Shown in pieces: positions 8,547-16,062 of a DNA stretch of 25,256 bases; position 1 is the first letter of the stretch; every line of letters starts with the position of its first letter. The stretch lies in contig JBQCIO010000039.1 of assembly GCA_051953655.1 (NCBI GenBank), positions 1 through 25,256 on the forward strand. Direction: 5' to 3'. The position numbers were made by a program, and so were the translations under genes. The stretch comes from JBQCHF01 sp051953655. GTDB taxonomy: Bacteria > Actinomycetota > Actinomycetes > Motilibacterales > Motilibacteraceae. Under the pieces are notes generated by a model. That model had not been told where the DNA came from and made no database searches. It saw only the letters and a program-made list of their open reading frames with translations.

Positions 8547-8993
8547 CTACGCCGCGAGCGGTGCCTTCAGCGGCAGATTGCCGTCGAGCAGCACCTGGGC
8601 GGCCACCCGGGTGCGGGTGTTCACCATGACGGGGGCCAGCAGGTTCGCGGTCGACTCGGCCGCCGTGGCCCCTGGGGTGACGATGAGCAGGACGAGCACG
8701 TCGTCGTCGCCGTTCAGCTGGAGACGCTCGGCCCACTGCTCGTCGATCTCAGGCTCGTACTCGGGGAAGAAAGGCGCCGGCGGGACGACGAGGAATCGCA
8801 GCGCGGGGTCGTCGACCGAACGGAGGGCCGACAGGACGCCGGCGTCGTCGAGACGCACCAGGGCGAACCGACGGTGCTCCGGGAACCCGGCTATCGGCGC
8901 CACGAGGTCGATGACCGGCAGGTCCTGCTCCGTCTCCACGGGACCATCCTCCACCATGCCGAGCGTGCCGCTGGACAGGCTGCGGGGGCTCAT
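8547..8993 (-). CDS. fliW: Flagellar assembly factor FliW
   Basis: FliW binds either flagellin or CsrA. When flagellin is secreted, free FliW sequesters CsrA and flagellin translation resumes (established in Bacillus subtilis). The 148-aa product has the family hallmarks: DLVAPIAGFPEHRRFALV near the N-terminus, PAPFFPEYEPEID in the middle and the VNTRTRVAAQVLLD end segment. ATG 8993 overlaps the flgL stop (ATGA). No strong ribosome binding site precedes it, so coupling is likely; ATG 8957, 12 codons in, is an alternative. It sits between flgL and csrA in the order known from Bacillus. Confidence 0.94.
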   Translation of the reverse strand: MSPRSLSSGTLGMVEDGPVETEQDLPVIDLVAPIAGFPEHRRFALVRLDDAGVLSALRSVDDPALRFLVVPPAPFFPEYEPEIDEQWAERLQLNGDDDVLVLLIVTPGATAAESTANLLAPVMVNTRTRVAAQVLLDGNLPLKAPLAA

Positions 8994-9877
8994 TTGAGGA
9001 AGTCGATGAGGGACGGGGTCACGACCCGGCTCGTCGCCCCGAGCGCCGCCTGGTAGGCCGTCTGCTGGAGCTGGAGCTGGACGATCGTGGCAGGGAGGTC
9101 GATCGACTCGACGTCGGCGAGGTGGTTCGTGAGGCTCCCTGCGGCGTCGTCGGCGGCCTGGCGCATGGCGTCCAGCCGGTTGGAGCGGGCTCCGACGTCG
9201 GAGAGCTTGTTGGTGAGGTTCTTCATGGCGCCGTCGATCGCCCCCAGGTCGTTGCTGAGGTTGGCCGGGTCCCCCCGCAGGTCGTCGGCGACCTGCTGGA
9301 CGACAGCGAAAAGGGAGCTGCTCCCGGTGCCGAACACCTCGGGACCGGTGACGTCGATGCGCATCGGAGCGCCGTCGCCGGCTGTGCGGTAGACGCCGGT
9401 GGACTGGCCGAGGAAGGTGCCGTCGGCCGCGTAGGCGCTGGTCCCGCCGGTCGTGCCCCCGAAGATGGGTCGGTCGAGGTAGCGGGTGTTGGCGTCGCTG
9501 ACGAGCGACTCCTTGATCTTGTCCACCTCGGCGGCCATGGCCTCGCGTGCGTCCTGACCGGCGGCGCCGCTGTTGGCGCCCTGCAGGGCGAGCTCGCGGA
9601 CGCGCCGGACCTCGCCGAGCATCCCGGTGAGCGTCGTGTCGGTGGTGTTGAGCCAACCCACGCCGTCGGAGGCGTTGCGCGACCACTGCTGCTGGGTGCG
9701 GATCTGGGAGCGCAGCTGGAGCGCGGAGACGGTGCCCGTGGGGTCGTCCGACGGCTTGGAGATCAGTTTGCCGCTGGAGAGCTGCTCCTGGAGCTTGCCC
9801 ATCCGCGCGAGGTTCGTCTGAAGGCCGGCGAGGGTCCGCTCGCCCACCGAGCGCTGAGTGATCCGAAAGGTCGTCAC
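8990..9877 (-). CDS. flgL: Flagellar hook-filament junction protein FlgL (HAP3)
   Basis: Forms the ring of 11 subunits between FlgK and the filament; exported by the flagellar type III apparatus. 295 aa. The N-terminal coiled region is flagellin-like (RITQRSVGERTLAGLQTNLARM, then LSSGKLISKPSDDP), followed by DGVGWLNTTDTTLTGM and VRELALQGAN. The C-terminal helix (LPATIVQLQLQQTAYQAALG) completes the D0 domain. The central part (about 125-190) is a short variable domain. It is 4 nt from flgK, and its stop overlaps fliW. Length and both conserved ends indicate an intact gene. Confidence 0.95.
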   Translation of the reverse strand: MTTFRITQRSVGERTLAGLQTNLARMGKLQEQLSSGKLISKPSDDPTGTVSALQLRSQIRTQQQWSRNASDGVGWLNTTDTTLTGMLGEVRRVRELALQGANSGAAGQDAREAMAAEVDKIKESLVSDANTRYLDRPIFGGTTGGTSAYAADGTFLGQSTGVYRTAGDGAPMRIDVTGPEVFGTGSSSLFAVVQQVADDLRGDPANLSNDLGAIDGAMKNLTNKLSDVGARSNRLDAMRQAADDAAGSLTNHLADVESIDLPATIVQLQLQQTAYQAALGATSRVVTPSLIDFLK

Positions 9878-9881
9878 GCGG

Positions 9882-11282
9882 TCACCGCCCCACGAGTCCG
9901 GTGTTGTGGATGAGCGTGTCGAGGGTCTGGTCGACCGCGGTCATGAGGCGCGCCGCCCCCTCGTAGGCGTGCTGGTACTGCACCATGTTGATCATCTCTT
10001 CGTCCAGGTTGACGCCGGACTGCGCGTCGCGCGCGGCGTCGACCTGGCTGGTGACGTCGGACTGGATCGCAGCCCGGCGCGTGGCCGTCTGCGCCTGCAC
10101 CCCGAGGTCGACGATGACCTGGCGGTAGGTCGAGTCCGGACCGGTCGGGTCGGTGCCGAGGCGCGCCAACGCGTCGGCCTGGCTGGCGTCGAGGGTGGCG
10201 CCGGCGGTCCCGGAGGCCGCCACCAGCTCGGGGTGGTCCGTGAGCGCAGGGTTGAGCCGGATGCCGGCCGCGGTCGTTCCGGCCGGGTCGAAGAAATCAG
10301 CGCCCGGGTTCCCGGCAAGGTCGAATCCGCCGGTGTGGAGCGCATTCACGCGGGTGACCACAGCGGCGGCGACGGAGTCGAGCGAGGCGAGGGTGCTCGG
10401 GACCGTGGTCGTCAGGCCCTGGGCCAGCGCAGCGGCCGAGCCGGTCGTCACGTCGGCAGGGGATCCGTCCTTGGCCCACGTGATGCGGACCGGGTCTGTC
10501 GACTGCGACTGCAGGTCGGAGGCGCCGGAGACCTGCAGCTTCAGGGAGGTCGATCCGCGGACCAGCGCGGTCCCACCGAGGTAGACATCGGCGACACCGT
10601 TGTCCCCGTAGACCACGCGGCCACCGACGGCGTCGGCCAGCTTCATCACCAGGCCGTCCCGCTGGTCCTTCAGCTCGCTGTCCGGCAGGCCGGCCTGGTC
10701 CGCCCGGAGGATGGCCTGGTTCAGGTCGGCGACGTTCGCCGCCACGCTGTTGACGTCGCTGAGGGTCGTCCCCAGCTGCTCGCGCAGCTGCCCCCACTGG
10801 GTGGACAGCGAGTCCGCCGCTTTGTTCAGGCCGTCGGTCAGGGTCTGGGCGCGCTGAAGAAGCTGGCTGCGGGCTGCAGGGTCGCCGGGGGCGTTCGCCA
10901 CGTCGTGCCAGCCGGCCCAGAAGTCGGACAGCTGGGACTGGATGCCGGTGTCGCTGGGCTCGCCCAGTGACTGCTCGATCTGGCCGTAGACGGCGTCCAC
11001 GCCCTGGAAGTAGGAGAGTCGTCCGTGCTCGGTCTGGCCGCGCAGCTCCAGGAAGGCGTCCCGCAGGCGCTGGACCCCGCTGACATCGACGCCCTGGCCA
11101 GCGCCGCTGTAGACCGACCAGATGGCCGGGGTGACCGGTGCGCCGACGGACTGCAGGTCCACCCGTTGGCGGGAGTAGCCCTCGGTGTTGGCGTTGGCGA
11201 TGTTCTGGCCGGTCACGTCCAGGCCGCGGCGCTGGGCGTACAGAGCGGAGAGGGCGGTGGACAGCCCGGAGAAGGTGCTCAC
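9882..11282 (-). CDS. flgK: Flagellar hook-associated protein FlgK (HAP1)
   Basis: Joins hook to filament. 466 aa, GTG start at 11282, 7 nt after the flgN stop. The N-terminus has the rod/hook-type motif (ALSALYAQRRGLDVTGQNIANANTEGYSRQRV, quoted in part: NIANANTEGYSRQ). Residues 90-180 contain the FlgK-specific WAGWHDVANAPGDPAAR segment. The C-terminus (GVNLDEEMINMVQYQHAYEG...LI) is the standard axial-protein terminal helix. The middle 200 residues are the variable outer domain. Located with its chaperone gene flgN and partner flgL. Confidence 0.95.
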   Translation of the reverse strand: MSTFSGLSTALSALYAQRRGLDVTGQNIANANTEGYSRQRVDLQSVGAPVTPAIWSVYSGAGQGVDVSGVQRLRDAFLELRGQTEHGRLSYFQGVDAVYGQIEQSLGEPSDTGIQSQLSDFWAGWHDVANAPGDPAARSQLLQRAQTLTDGLNKAADSLSTQWGQLREQLGTTLSDVNSVAANVADLNQAILRADQAGLPDSELKDQRDGLVMKLADAVGGRVVYGDNGVADVYLGGTALVRGSTSLKLQVSGASDLQSQSTDPVRITWAKDGSPADVTTGSAAALAQGLTTTVPSTLASLDSVAAAVVTRVNALHTGGFDLAGNPGADFFDPAGTTAAGIRLNPALTDHPELVAASGTAGATLDASQADALARLGTDPTGPDSTYRQVIVDLGVQAQTATRRAAIQSDVTSQVDAARDAQSGVNLDEEMINMVQYQHAYEGAARLMTAVDQTLDTLIHNTGLVGR

Positions 11283-11289
11283 GCGCGGC

Positions 11290-11772
11290 TCACAGGGCCT
11301 GGTCCAGCAGCCGGTGGCGCGAGCCGACGCTGACGGTCGCGCCGCCCGGCGTGTACGTCTCGGCGCCGTCGGTGAGCGAGAGCAGCGCTTCGCGGGTGGC
11401 GCGGGCGCCGGCGGTGAGCAGGTCGCGGTTCGACTCGGCCAGCGCCGTGATCTCGGCGGTCATGGTGAGGAAGGCCTGCCGGTGCTGCTGGAGCATCGAC
11501 GACCAGGGCTCGTCCACCGAGTCAGCGAGCCTGGAGAGGCTCGGGGAGGCTCCGAGGCCGAGTGCGACGCCCAGGGCGTCGACCTCGGCGGCCCGCAGCA
11601 CCTCGGCGCGGCGGATCTCCTCGAGGACGACCTCCACCTCCTTGGTGGCGCGGGCCAGCCACCGGGTGCGCCCCGAGGTCAGGACGAGCTGCTCCTCCTC
11701 GAGCTTGAACAGGAGCAGCTCGAGCAGCTCCCGCTCACGCCAGAGGACGCTCGACACCTCAGCCAGTCCCAT
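11290..11772 (-). CDS. flgN: FlgN-family flagellar export chaperone
   Basis: FlgN chaperones FlgK and FlgL before export. The 160-aa product is almost entirely alpha-helical, with WRERELLELLLFKLEEEQLVL (positions about 11-31) in the form typical of FlgN in Gram-positive bacteria, and a long amphipathic second half. The N-terminus starts at ATG 11772, with GAGAGG about 10 nt upstream. It is the first gene of the minus-strand operon, directly before its predicted substrate gene flgK. A sigma-28-type motif lies 77 nt upstream. Sequence conservation in this family is low, so the call relies partly on position. Confidence 0.85.
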   Translation of the reverse strand: MGLAEVSSVLWRERELLELLLFKLEEEQLVLTSGRTRWLARATKEVEVVLEEIRRAEVLRAAEVDALGVALGLGASPSLSRLADSVDEPWSSMLQQHRQAFLTMTAEITALAESNRDLLTAGARATREALLSLTDGAETYTPGGATVSVGSRHRLLDQAL

Positions 11773-12051
11773 GGGTCGTGCACCTCTCTTCCGCTTCCGG
11801 GTGAGCTGCCGCTGCCTGCGGTCCCACCGAGCTGCTGTCTGACCACCTGTCGGCTGGAGCGGCTGGCTTCTGAGCCGTCTCGTGCCACCGATTCATGTCG
11901 CAATCGGGCACCGACCTGTCCGCGTGCACCGGTCGTCTAGGTCTTTGGACCCAGAGGGCCCGGGCCATCGGGACCGAGGGGACTAGCCACCCCTAGCCGT
12001 TTTCCCTCCAGGGGCTCAACCCGAGGCCACTGATCGGCCGAGGGGATCCCC
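11773..12051. promoter_or_regulatory. Divergent regulatory region between flgN and fliA
   Basis: This 279-bp gap holds no gene. It contains the predicted minus-strand promoter (11849-11873). Symmetrical elements lie on the fliA side: GGTC-TTTG-GACC (11940-11951), the 10-bp palindrome GGCCCGGGCC (11957-11966), and AGGGG...CCCCT around 11978-11993. GAGGGGA at 12040-12046 is the fliA ribosome binding site and lies inside the palindrome GGGGATCCCC. I found no TCAG-N15-GCCGA motif for fliA, so its promoter is probably recognised by another sigma factor, perhaps with a regulator binding the palindromes. Confidence 0.5.
11849..11873 (-). promoter_or_regulatory. Predicted FliA (sigma-28) promoter of the flgN operon
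   Basis: On the minus strand TCAG (11873-11870), a 15-nt spacer, then GCCGAC (11854-11849). It differs from the other three copies only in the last base of the -10 core. It would give a leader of about 70 nt to the flgN start. That leader contains several GGA triplets but no clean hairpin-loop GGA. Confidence 0.6.
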
Positions 12052-12951
12052 ATGACCGTGACGCCGATGCCCATCCCGGCCCCCCGCCGCCCCGTCGACC
12101 GGGGCGTCGAGGAGGAGCTCGTGACGACGAACCTGCCGCTGGTCGGCTACCTCGTCTCCGAGATGATCGGCCGGGTCCCGGCCCACGTGAGCCGCGACGA
12201 GCTGATGTCCGCCGGCCTGGCCGCCCTGGCCCAGGCCGCCCGCGGCTTCGACCCCGAGCGCGGTGTGCCGTTCGGCCGGTTCGCCAGCACCCGCATCCGC
12301 GGCGCCCTCATCGACGAGCTGCGCAGCCACGACTGGGCCAGCCGCTCGGTCCGCTCCAAGGCCCGCCGCCGCGACGCCGCCATCGAGGAGCTGGCCGGCG
12401 TGCTCGGCCGCACCCCCACCGCCGAGGAGGTCGCCGCCCACCTGGGCGTGGCCGTCGGCGAGGTGGAGTCGGTGGAGGAGGACGTGCAGCGCGCGGTCGT
12501 CCTGAGCCTGCAGGGCTTCGCCGACCCGTCCGCCCTGGACGAGGTGGCTCCGGTGGGCGACGACAGCCCGGACGAGCGCCTCCTGCTCAACGAGAAGATC
12601 GGCTACCTGCACGACGCCATCGCGGTGCTCCCCGAGCGCCTGCGCACCGTCGTCGTCCGCTACTTCTTCGAGGAGCGGCCGATGGCGGAGATCGCGGTCG
12701 AGCTCGGCGTCACCGAGTCCCGCGTCTCCCAGATGCGCGCCGAGGCCCTGAGCCTGCTGCGCGACGGCATGAACTCTGCGCTGGAGCCCGAGCTGGTCCA
12801 GCCGGTCGGCCGCCCCGACGGGTGCGCCACCCGCCGGCGCGAGGCCTACTTCGCCGCCGTCGCCTCGCACAGCGACTTCCGCACCCGCCTGTCGGCCCGC
12901 CCCGTGGACATGGGCAGCGTCGCCCTCGCGACGATCACCCGCTCGGCGTAG
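12052..12951 (+). CDS. fliA: RNA polymerase sigma factor FliA (sigma-28/WhiG type)
   Basis: Directs transcription of late flagellar and chemotaxis genes. Region 2 (about 22-100) has NLPLVGYLVSEM, RDELMSAGLAAL and FGRFASTRIRGALIDELRSHDW. Region 3 is about 105-165. Region 4 (about 182-240) carries the helix-turn-helix MAEIAVELGVTESRVSQMR. The 299-aa product is longer than the usual 230-260. The excess is a tail after residue 240 (about 58 aa, with an aromatic YFAAVASHSDF patch) that I do not recognise. ATG 12052 is preceded by GAGGGGA. No flgM-like anti-sigma gene is next to it. Its likely targets are the four TCAG-N15-GCCGA sites of this window, including the flagellin gene directly downstream. 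Confidence 0.94.
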   Translation: MTVTPMPIPAPRRPVDRGVEEELVTTNLPLVGYLVSEMIGRVPAHVSRDELMSAGLAALAQAARGFDPERGVPFGRFASTRIRGALIDELRSHDWASRSVRSKARRRDAAIEELAGVLGRTPTAEEVAAHLGVAVGEVESVEEDVQRAVVLSLQGFADPSALDEVAPVGDDSPDERLLLNEKIGYLHDAIAVLPERLRTVVVRYFFEERPMAEIAVELGVTESRVSQMRAEALSLLRDGMNSALEPELVQPVGRPDGCATRRREAYFAAVASHSDFRTRLSARPVDMGSVALATITRSA

Positions 12952-12961
12952 AGCTTCCCCC

Positions 12962-12986
12962 TCAGGCGCCTGCCCTAGGCGCCGAT
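12962..12986 (+). promoter_or_regulatory. Predicted FliA (sigma-28) promoter of flagellin
   Basis: TCAG at 12962-12965, a 15-nt spacer, and GCCGAT at 12981-12986 (followed by TG). The -10 core GCCGAT matches the known sigma-28/WhiG consensus. The -35 differs from the TAAA of Bacillus but equals that of the other three sites here. The predicted start is near 12993-12995 and the leader is about 54 nt. Confidence 0.7.
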
Positions 12987-12998
12987 TGTCAGAGCGAA

Positions 12999-13042
12999 CG
13001 GGCCACGGACGGCCCGGGAGCACGGACCCGATTCAAGGAGGA
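12999..13042 (+). promoter_or_regulatory. Predicted CsrA-binding leader of flagellin mRNA
   Basis: A perfect 6-bp stem (CGGGCC 12999-13004, GGCCCG 13011-13016) presents the hexaloop ACGGAC, which fits the A-N-G-G-A-N loop bound by CsrA. A second ACGGAC lies at 13022-13027, with its GGA 17 nt after the first. The strong Shine-Dalgarno AAGGAGG (13035-13041) adds further GGA triplets. The arrangement resembles the two-site repression of hag by CsrA in Bacillus. The site is predicted, not proven. Confidence 0.6.
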
Positions 13043-13047
13043 TCATC

Positions 13048-13905
13048 ATGGGTCTCCGCATCAACCAGAACATCGCGGCCTTCAACGCCTACCGCAACCT
13101 GTCGGTGACGCAGGGCCAGATGGAGAAGTCCCTGGAGAAGCTGTCCAGTGGCTTCCGGATCAACCGCGCCGCAGACGACGCGGCCGGCCTCTCGGTGTCC
13201 GAGGGCCTGCGCTCGCAGATCGGTGGCCTCAAGGTGGCCGTCCGCAACGCCCAGGACGGCATCTCGGTCGCCCAGACCGCTGAAGGTGCGCTCAACGAGA
13301 CCACCAGCATCCTTCAGCGCATGCGCGACCTCTCGGTTCAGGCTGCCAACGGCGGTTCGCAGGACACGAACGCCCGCGCGGCCGCCGACACCGAGTTCCA
13401 GGAGCTGAACAAGGAGCTCGACCGCATCGCCAACACCACCGCGTTCGGTGGCACCAAGCTCCTGGACGGCTCGTACAACGGCACCTTCCAGGTGGGCGCG
13501 AACAGTTCGAGCGACAACCAGATCGCTCTGGACCTCACCACCGGCGGTGCGCTCAGCGGCGTGTCGATCAGCGGCTTCACCTCCAGCGGGCTCAGCACGA
13601 GCGGCGCATCGCTGAGCACGGTCTCGGGTGCCCTGTCGGCTATCGACACGCTGGACACGGCGATCAAGGACATCTCCACCGTCCGCGCCAAGCTCGGTGC
13701 CTCGCAGAACCGGTTCGAGCACACCATCAACAACCTCAACGTCGCCGTCGAGAACCTGTCGGCGTCGGAGAGCCGGATCCGTGACACCGACATGGCGTCG
13801 GAGATGGTGAACTTCACCAGGTCGCAGATCCTGTCGCAGGCCGGCACGGCCATGCTCGCGCAGGCGAACCAGGCGCCGCAGGGCGTGCTGTCCCTGCTCC
13901 GCTAG
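13048..13905 (+). CDS. fliC: Flagellin
   Basis: Filament subunit, secreted through the flagellar channel. 285 aa. Residues 1-135 are the conserved D0/D1 part: LRINQNIAAFNAYRNL, LSSGFRINRAADDAAGL, NAQDGISVAQTAEGAL, RMRDLSVQAANG. The last 95 residues are the matching C-terminal D1/D0 (LGASQNRFEHTINNL, SRIRDTDMASEMVNFTRSQIL...LLR). Only about 60 residues separate them, so the outer domains are reduced to a Ser/Thr/Gly-rich segment (about 150-205). This segment offers many possible O-glycosylation sites, in keeping with three glycosyltransferase genes nearby. ATG 13048 has an AAGGAGG ribosome binding site. It has its own promoter and is followed by a hairpin, so it is probably the most highly expressed gene here. 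Confidence 0.97.
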   Translation: MGLRINQNIAAFNAYRNLSVTQGQMEKSLEKLSSGFRINRAADDAAGLSVSEGLRSQIGGLKVAVRNAQDGISVAQTAEGALNETTSILQRMRDLSVQAANGGSQDTNARAAADTEFQELNKELDRIANTTAFGGTKLLDGSYNGTFQVGANSSSDNQIALDLTTGGALSGVSISGFTSSGLSTSGASLSTVSGALSAIDTLDTAIKDISTVRAKLGASQNRFEHTINNLNVAVENLSASESRIRDTDMASEMVNFTRSQILSQAGTAMLAQANQAPQGVLSLLR

Positions 13906-13926
13906 GCCACGCCGTAAGGCGCACGT

Positions 13927-13956
13927 CGGGGCGGTCGGCACCAGCCGGCCGCCCCG
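13927..13956 (+). terminator. Hairpin after flagellin
   Basis: A 12-bp stem (13927-13938 with 13945-13956, including one G-U pair) and a 6-nt loop CACCAG lie 21 nt after the flagellin stop. No T-tract follows, which is common in high-GC actinobacteria. It may end most transcripts at flagellin and leave read-through for flaG-fliD-fliS. A smaller CGCC-GTAA-GGCG hairpin precedes it at about 13911-13922. Confidence 0.65.
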
Positions 13957-13980
13957 CACGCGTCGAGGGAGGTGTCGCAC

Positions 13981-14328
13981 GTGCAGGTCCCACCCGTGTC
14001 ACAACCGACCGAGAACGCGCGCCCGGTCGCGCGGCCTGTGTCGCGGCGGTCCCCGGTCCCTCAGGTCGAGCCGCCGGCCGCCGAGGGGAAGGACATGCCG
14101 ACCGAGCAGCGCCAGCGGGCTGAGGTGCGCGCGCAGCTGGAGGCGGCCGTGCGGCCGAGCATGACGGTGCGTGTGGAGGAGCGTGACGGGCTTCCCGTCA
14201 CCTCCGTCCTGGACCCGGACACGGGGCAGACGCTGCTCCAGCTGCCGCCGGAGCAGGTGGTTCGAGCGATCGAGGCGAGCCTGGCGCGCACGCGTCTGGG
14301 GCTCGAGCGAGGAGAACAGCGTTCATGA
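13981..14328 (+). CDS. flaG: FlaG-like protein
   Basis: 115 aa. The first half is Pro/Arg/Val-rich and disordered. The second half (about 60-110) has the FlaG-type strand-turn-strand-helix, MTVRVEERDG, TSVLDPDTGQTLLQLPPEQVVRAI, as in FlaG proteins that influence filament length. The exact role is unclear in most species. I prefer GTG 13981 because GAGGGAGG (13965-13972) lies 8 nt upstream; GTG 13972, used in a longer reading, overlaps that site. It sits between flagellin and fliD, the usual place of flaG, and its stop overlaps the fliD start. Confidence 0.8.
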   Translation: MQVPPVSQPTENARPVARPVSRRSPVPQVEPPAAEGKDMPTEQRQRAEVRAQLEAAVRPSMTVRVEERDGLPVTSVLDPDTGQTLLQLPPEQVVRAIEASLARTRLGLERGEQRS

Positions 14329-15644
14329 CCACGAGCGTCGACGGGCTCGTCTCAGGGCTCAACACGAGCCAGCTGATCTCGCAGCTGATGCAGGTGGAGG
14401 CGGCGCCTCAGACGGCGCTCAAGGCCAAGGTCTCCGCTGCCCAGATGGCGGTGTCTAGCTACCAGTCGGTCAACAGCAAGCTCTCCGCCCTGCAGACCGC
14501 GGCTCAAGCCCTCACGGCCGCGAACGGGTTCACGGCCGCGAAGGGCACGAGCACCGAGGCCTCGGTCTCCGTCGCAGCTACGTCCACCGCCACTCCCGGG
14601 TCGCTCACCTTCCACGTCGACAGCCTGGCGGCCGCGGAGAGCGGGATCAGTACCGGCGGCGTCAGTGATCCCACGGCTGCCGTCTGGAACGCGGGTGACA
14701 CGATCACCTTCGCCGGGGCGAACCCCGGCACGGTGTCGGTGACCGGGTCCTCGCTGAACGACGTGGTGACCTCGATCAACAAGGCCGGGTTCGGCGTGCG
14801 AGCGTCGGCGGTCAAGACGAGCGACGGGCTCTACCACCTGTCCTTGACGTCGAGCAGCACGGGCGCGGCGAGCGACTTCACCGGCGGCTCCACCCTCTCC
14901 CTGGGCGCGCTCGGCGGCTACCAGCGCGCGGTGGGCGGCAGCGACGCGGTGCTGACCATCGGTGGGACCGGCACCGGAGCCGTCGGCTACCAGGTGACCT
15001 CCTCCACCAACACGTTCTCCGACGTTCTGCAGGGCACCAGCTTCACGGTCACCCAGGCAGGCGTCACGGCGACCGTCGACGTCGCGACCGATCCCGGAGC
15101 CCTCGCCGACAAGGTGCAGGCGATGGTGGACGCGGCCAACTCGGCCAGCAAGGAGATCGCCGCCCAGACCGCGTGGAACAGCGCCACGAAGACGGGCGCG
15201 CCGCTCAACGGCGACCTGGCCGTCCGGCTCATCGCGCAGTCGATCGCGGGGGCACCGGGAACCGCGAGCGCGAACGGCTCCTCGGTCGCCGGCTTGTCGG
15301 TCGACCGCGACGGGAACGTCACGTTCGACCGGCAGAAGTTCCTGGACCTGTACTCGACCGATCCTGCGCAGGCGCAGTCGACCGTCCAGTCGCTCGCCAC
15401 GTCCTTCACGGACATCACGACGAAGGCCACCGACTCGGTGACCGGTTCCATCACGACGGCCATCAACGGCCGGAACTCCGACATCCGCGACCTGAACGAC
15501 CAGATCGACAGCTGGGACGTGCGGCTGAGCCAGCGGCAGCAGGCGCTGCAGCTCCAGTTCAGCAACCTCGAGGTCGCCCTCGGCAAGCTCAAGGACCAGG
15601 GCAACTGGCTTGCCGGCCAGATCGCGTCCCTGCCCACGGGCTGA
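14325..15644 (+). CDS. fliD: Flagellar filament cap protein FliD (HAP2)
   Basis: Caps the growing filament and helps flagellin polymerise. 439 aa. The N-terminal FliD domain begins DGLVSGLNTSQLISQLMQVE and continues with VSSYQSVNSKLSALQ. The central Gly/Ser/Thr-rich region is the variable domain. The C-terminal domain ends in a coiled-coil helix (LNDQIDSWDVRLSQRQQALQ, FSNLEVALGKLKDQ). ATG 14325 overlaps the flaG stop and has GAGGAGA upstream. It is followed by its chaperone-like partner gene fliS after 18 nt. An 8-bp tandem repeat spans the stop codon. Confidence 0.95.
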   Translation: MTTSVDGLVSGLNTSQLISQLMQVEAAPQTALKAKVSAAQMAVSSYQSVNSKLSALQTAAQALTAANGFTAAKGTSTEASVSVAATSTATPGSLTFHVDSLAAAESGISTGGVSDPTAAVWNAGDTITFAGANPGTVSVTGSSLNDVVTSINKAGFGVRASAVKTSDGLYHLSLTSSSTGAASDFTGGSTLSLGALGGYQRAVGGSDAVLTIGGTGTGAVGYQVTSSTNTFSDVLQGTSFTVTQAGVTATVDVATDPGALADKVQAMVDAANSASKEIAAQTAWNSATKTGAPLNGDLAVRLIAQSIAGAPGTASANGSSVAGLSVDRDGNVTFDRQKFLDLYSTDPAQAQSTVQSLATSFTDITTKATDSVTGSITTAINGRNSDIRDLNDQIDSWDVRLSQRQQALQLQFSNLEVALGKLKDQGNWLAGQIASLPTG

Positions 15645-15656
15645 CAGGCTGACAGG
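15639..15656 (+). repeat. 8-bp tandem repeat spanning the fliD stop
   Basis: GGCTGACA occurs twice in a row (15639-15646 and 15647-15654), followed by GG that begins a third copy. The first copy holds the fliD stop TGA. The end of the second provides the AGGA used as fliS ribosome binding site. Confidence 0.8.
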
Positions 15657-15662
15657 AAAGGC

Positions 15663-16061
15663 GTGACCGTGAACGGGACAACCCTACGGGCCCGATACGT
15701 CAGCTCAGGGGTGACGACGGCCTCCCCCGCCAAGCTGCTGACCATGCTCTACGACCGGCTCGTGCTCGACCTGGAGCGGGCCGAGCTCGCCCAGCAGGCG
15801 GGCGACCGGGAGAAGGCCAACGAGCAGCTCGCGCACGCGCAGGACATCGTCATCGCGCTCCAGGACGGGCTGCGCCCCGAGCTGTGGGACGGCGGTCCCG
15901 CGCTCGCGGCGATCTACACCTTCCTGCACAGCGAACTGATCCGTGCCAACGTGCAGAACGACGTGGCAGCAACGGCCGCCTGTCGAGCTCTCGTCGAGCC
16001 GCTGCGCGAGGCCTGGCACGAGGCGGCCCGCCAGGTCGCCGTCGAGTCGTCCGGAGCCTGA
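15663..16061 (+). CDS. fliS: Flagellar export chaperone FliS
   Basis: Binds the flagellin C-terminus and keeps it unfolded for export. 132 aa, all-helical, with ARYVSSGVTTASPAKLLTMLYDRLVLDLERA near the N-terminus (quoted cores: TASPAKLLTMLYDRL, family hallmark) and the later LYTF-type helix IYTFLHSELIRANVQND. GTG 15663 is chosen because AGGA ends 5 nt upstream; GTG 15669 is close and possible. It follows fliD and precedes a small protein in the fliT position. Confidence 0.95.
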   Translation: MTVNGTTLRARYVSSGVTTASPAKLLTMLYDRLVLDLERAELAQQAGDREKANEQLAHAQDIVIALQDGLRPELWDGGPALAAIYTFLHSELIRANVQNDVAATAACRALVEPLREAWHEAARQVAVESSGA

Positions 16062-16062
16062 C

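Noticed and set aside
11773..11843. CsrA site in the flgN leader
   Set aside because: GGA triplets are present (GGGACC, CCGGAAGCGGAAG) but not in the loop of a convincing hairpin, and there is no ACGGA.
12019..12046. TCAA...GCCGAG upstream of fliA as a sigma-28 promoter
   Set aside because: The spacer is 17 nt instead of 15, and the -10 would overlap the ribosome binding site only about 10 nt from the start codon.
12016..13023. Open frame on the minus strand opposite fliA
   Set aside because: Composition is typical of a shadow frame, and the plus strand encodes an unmistakable sigma factor.
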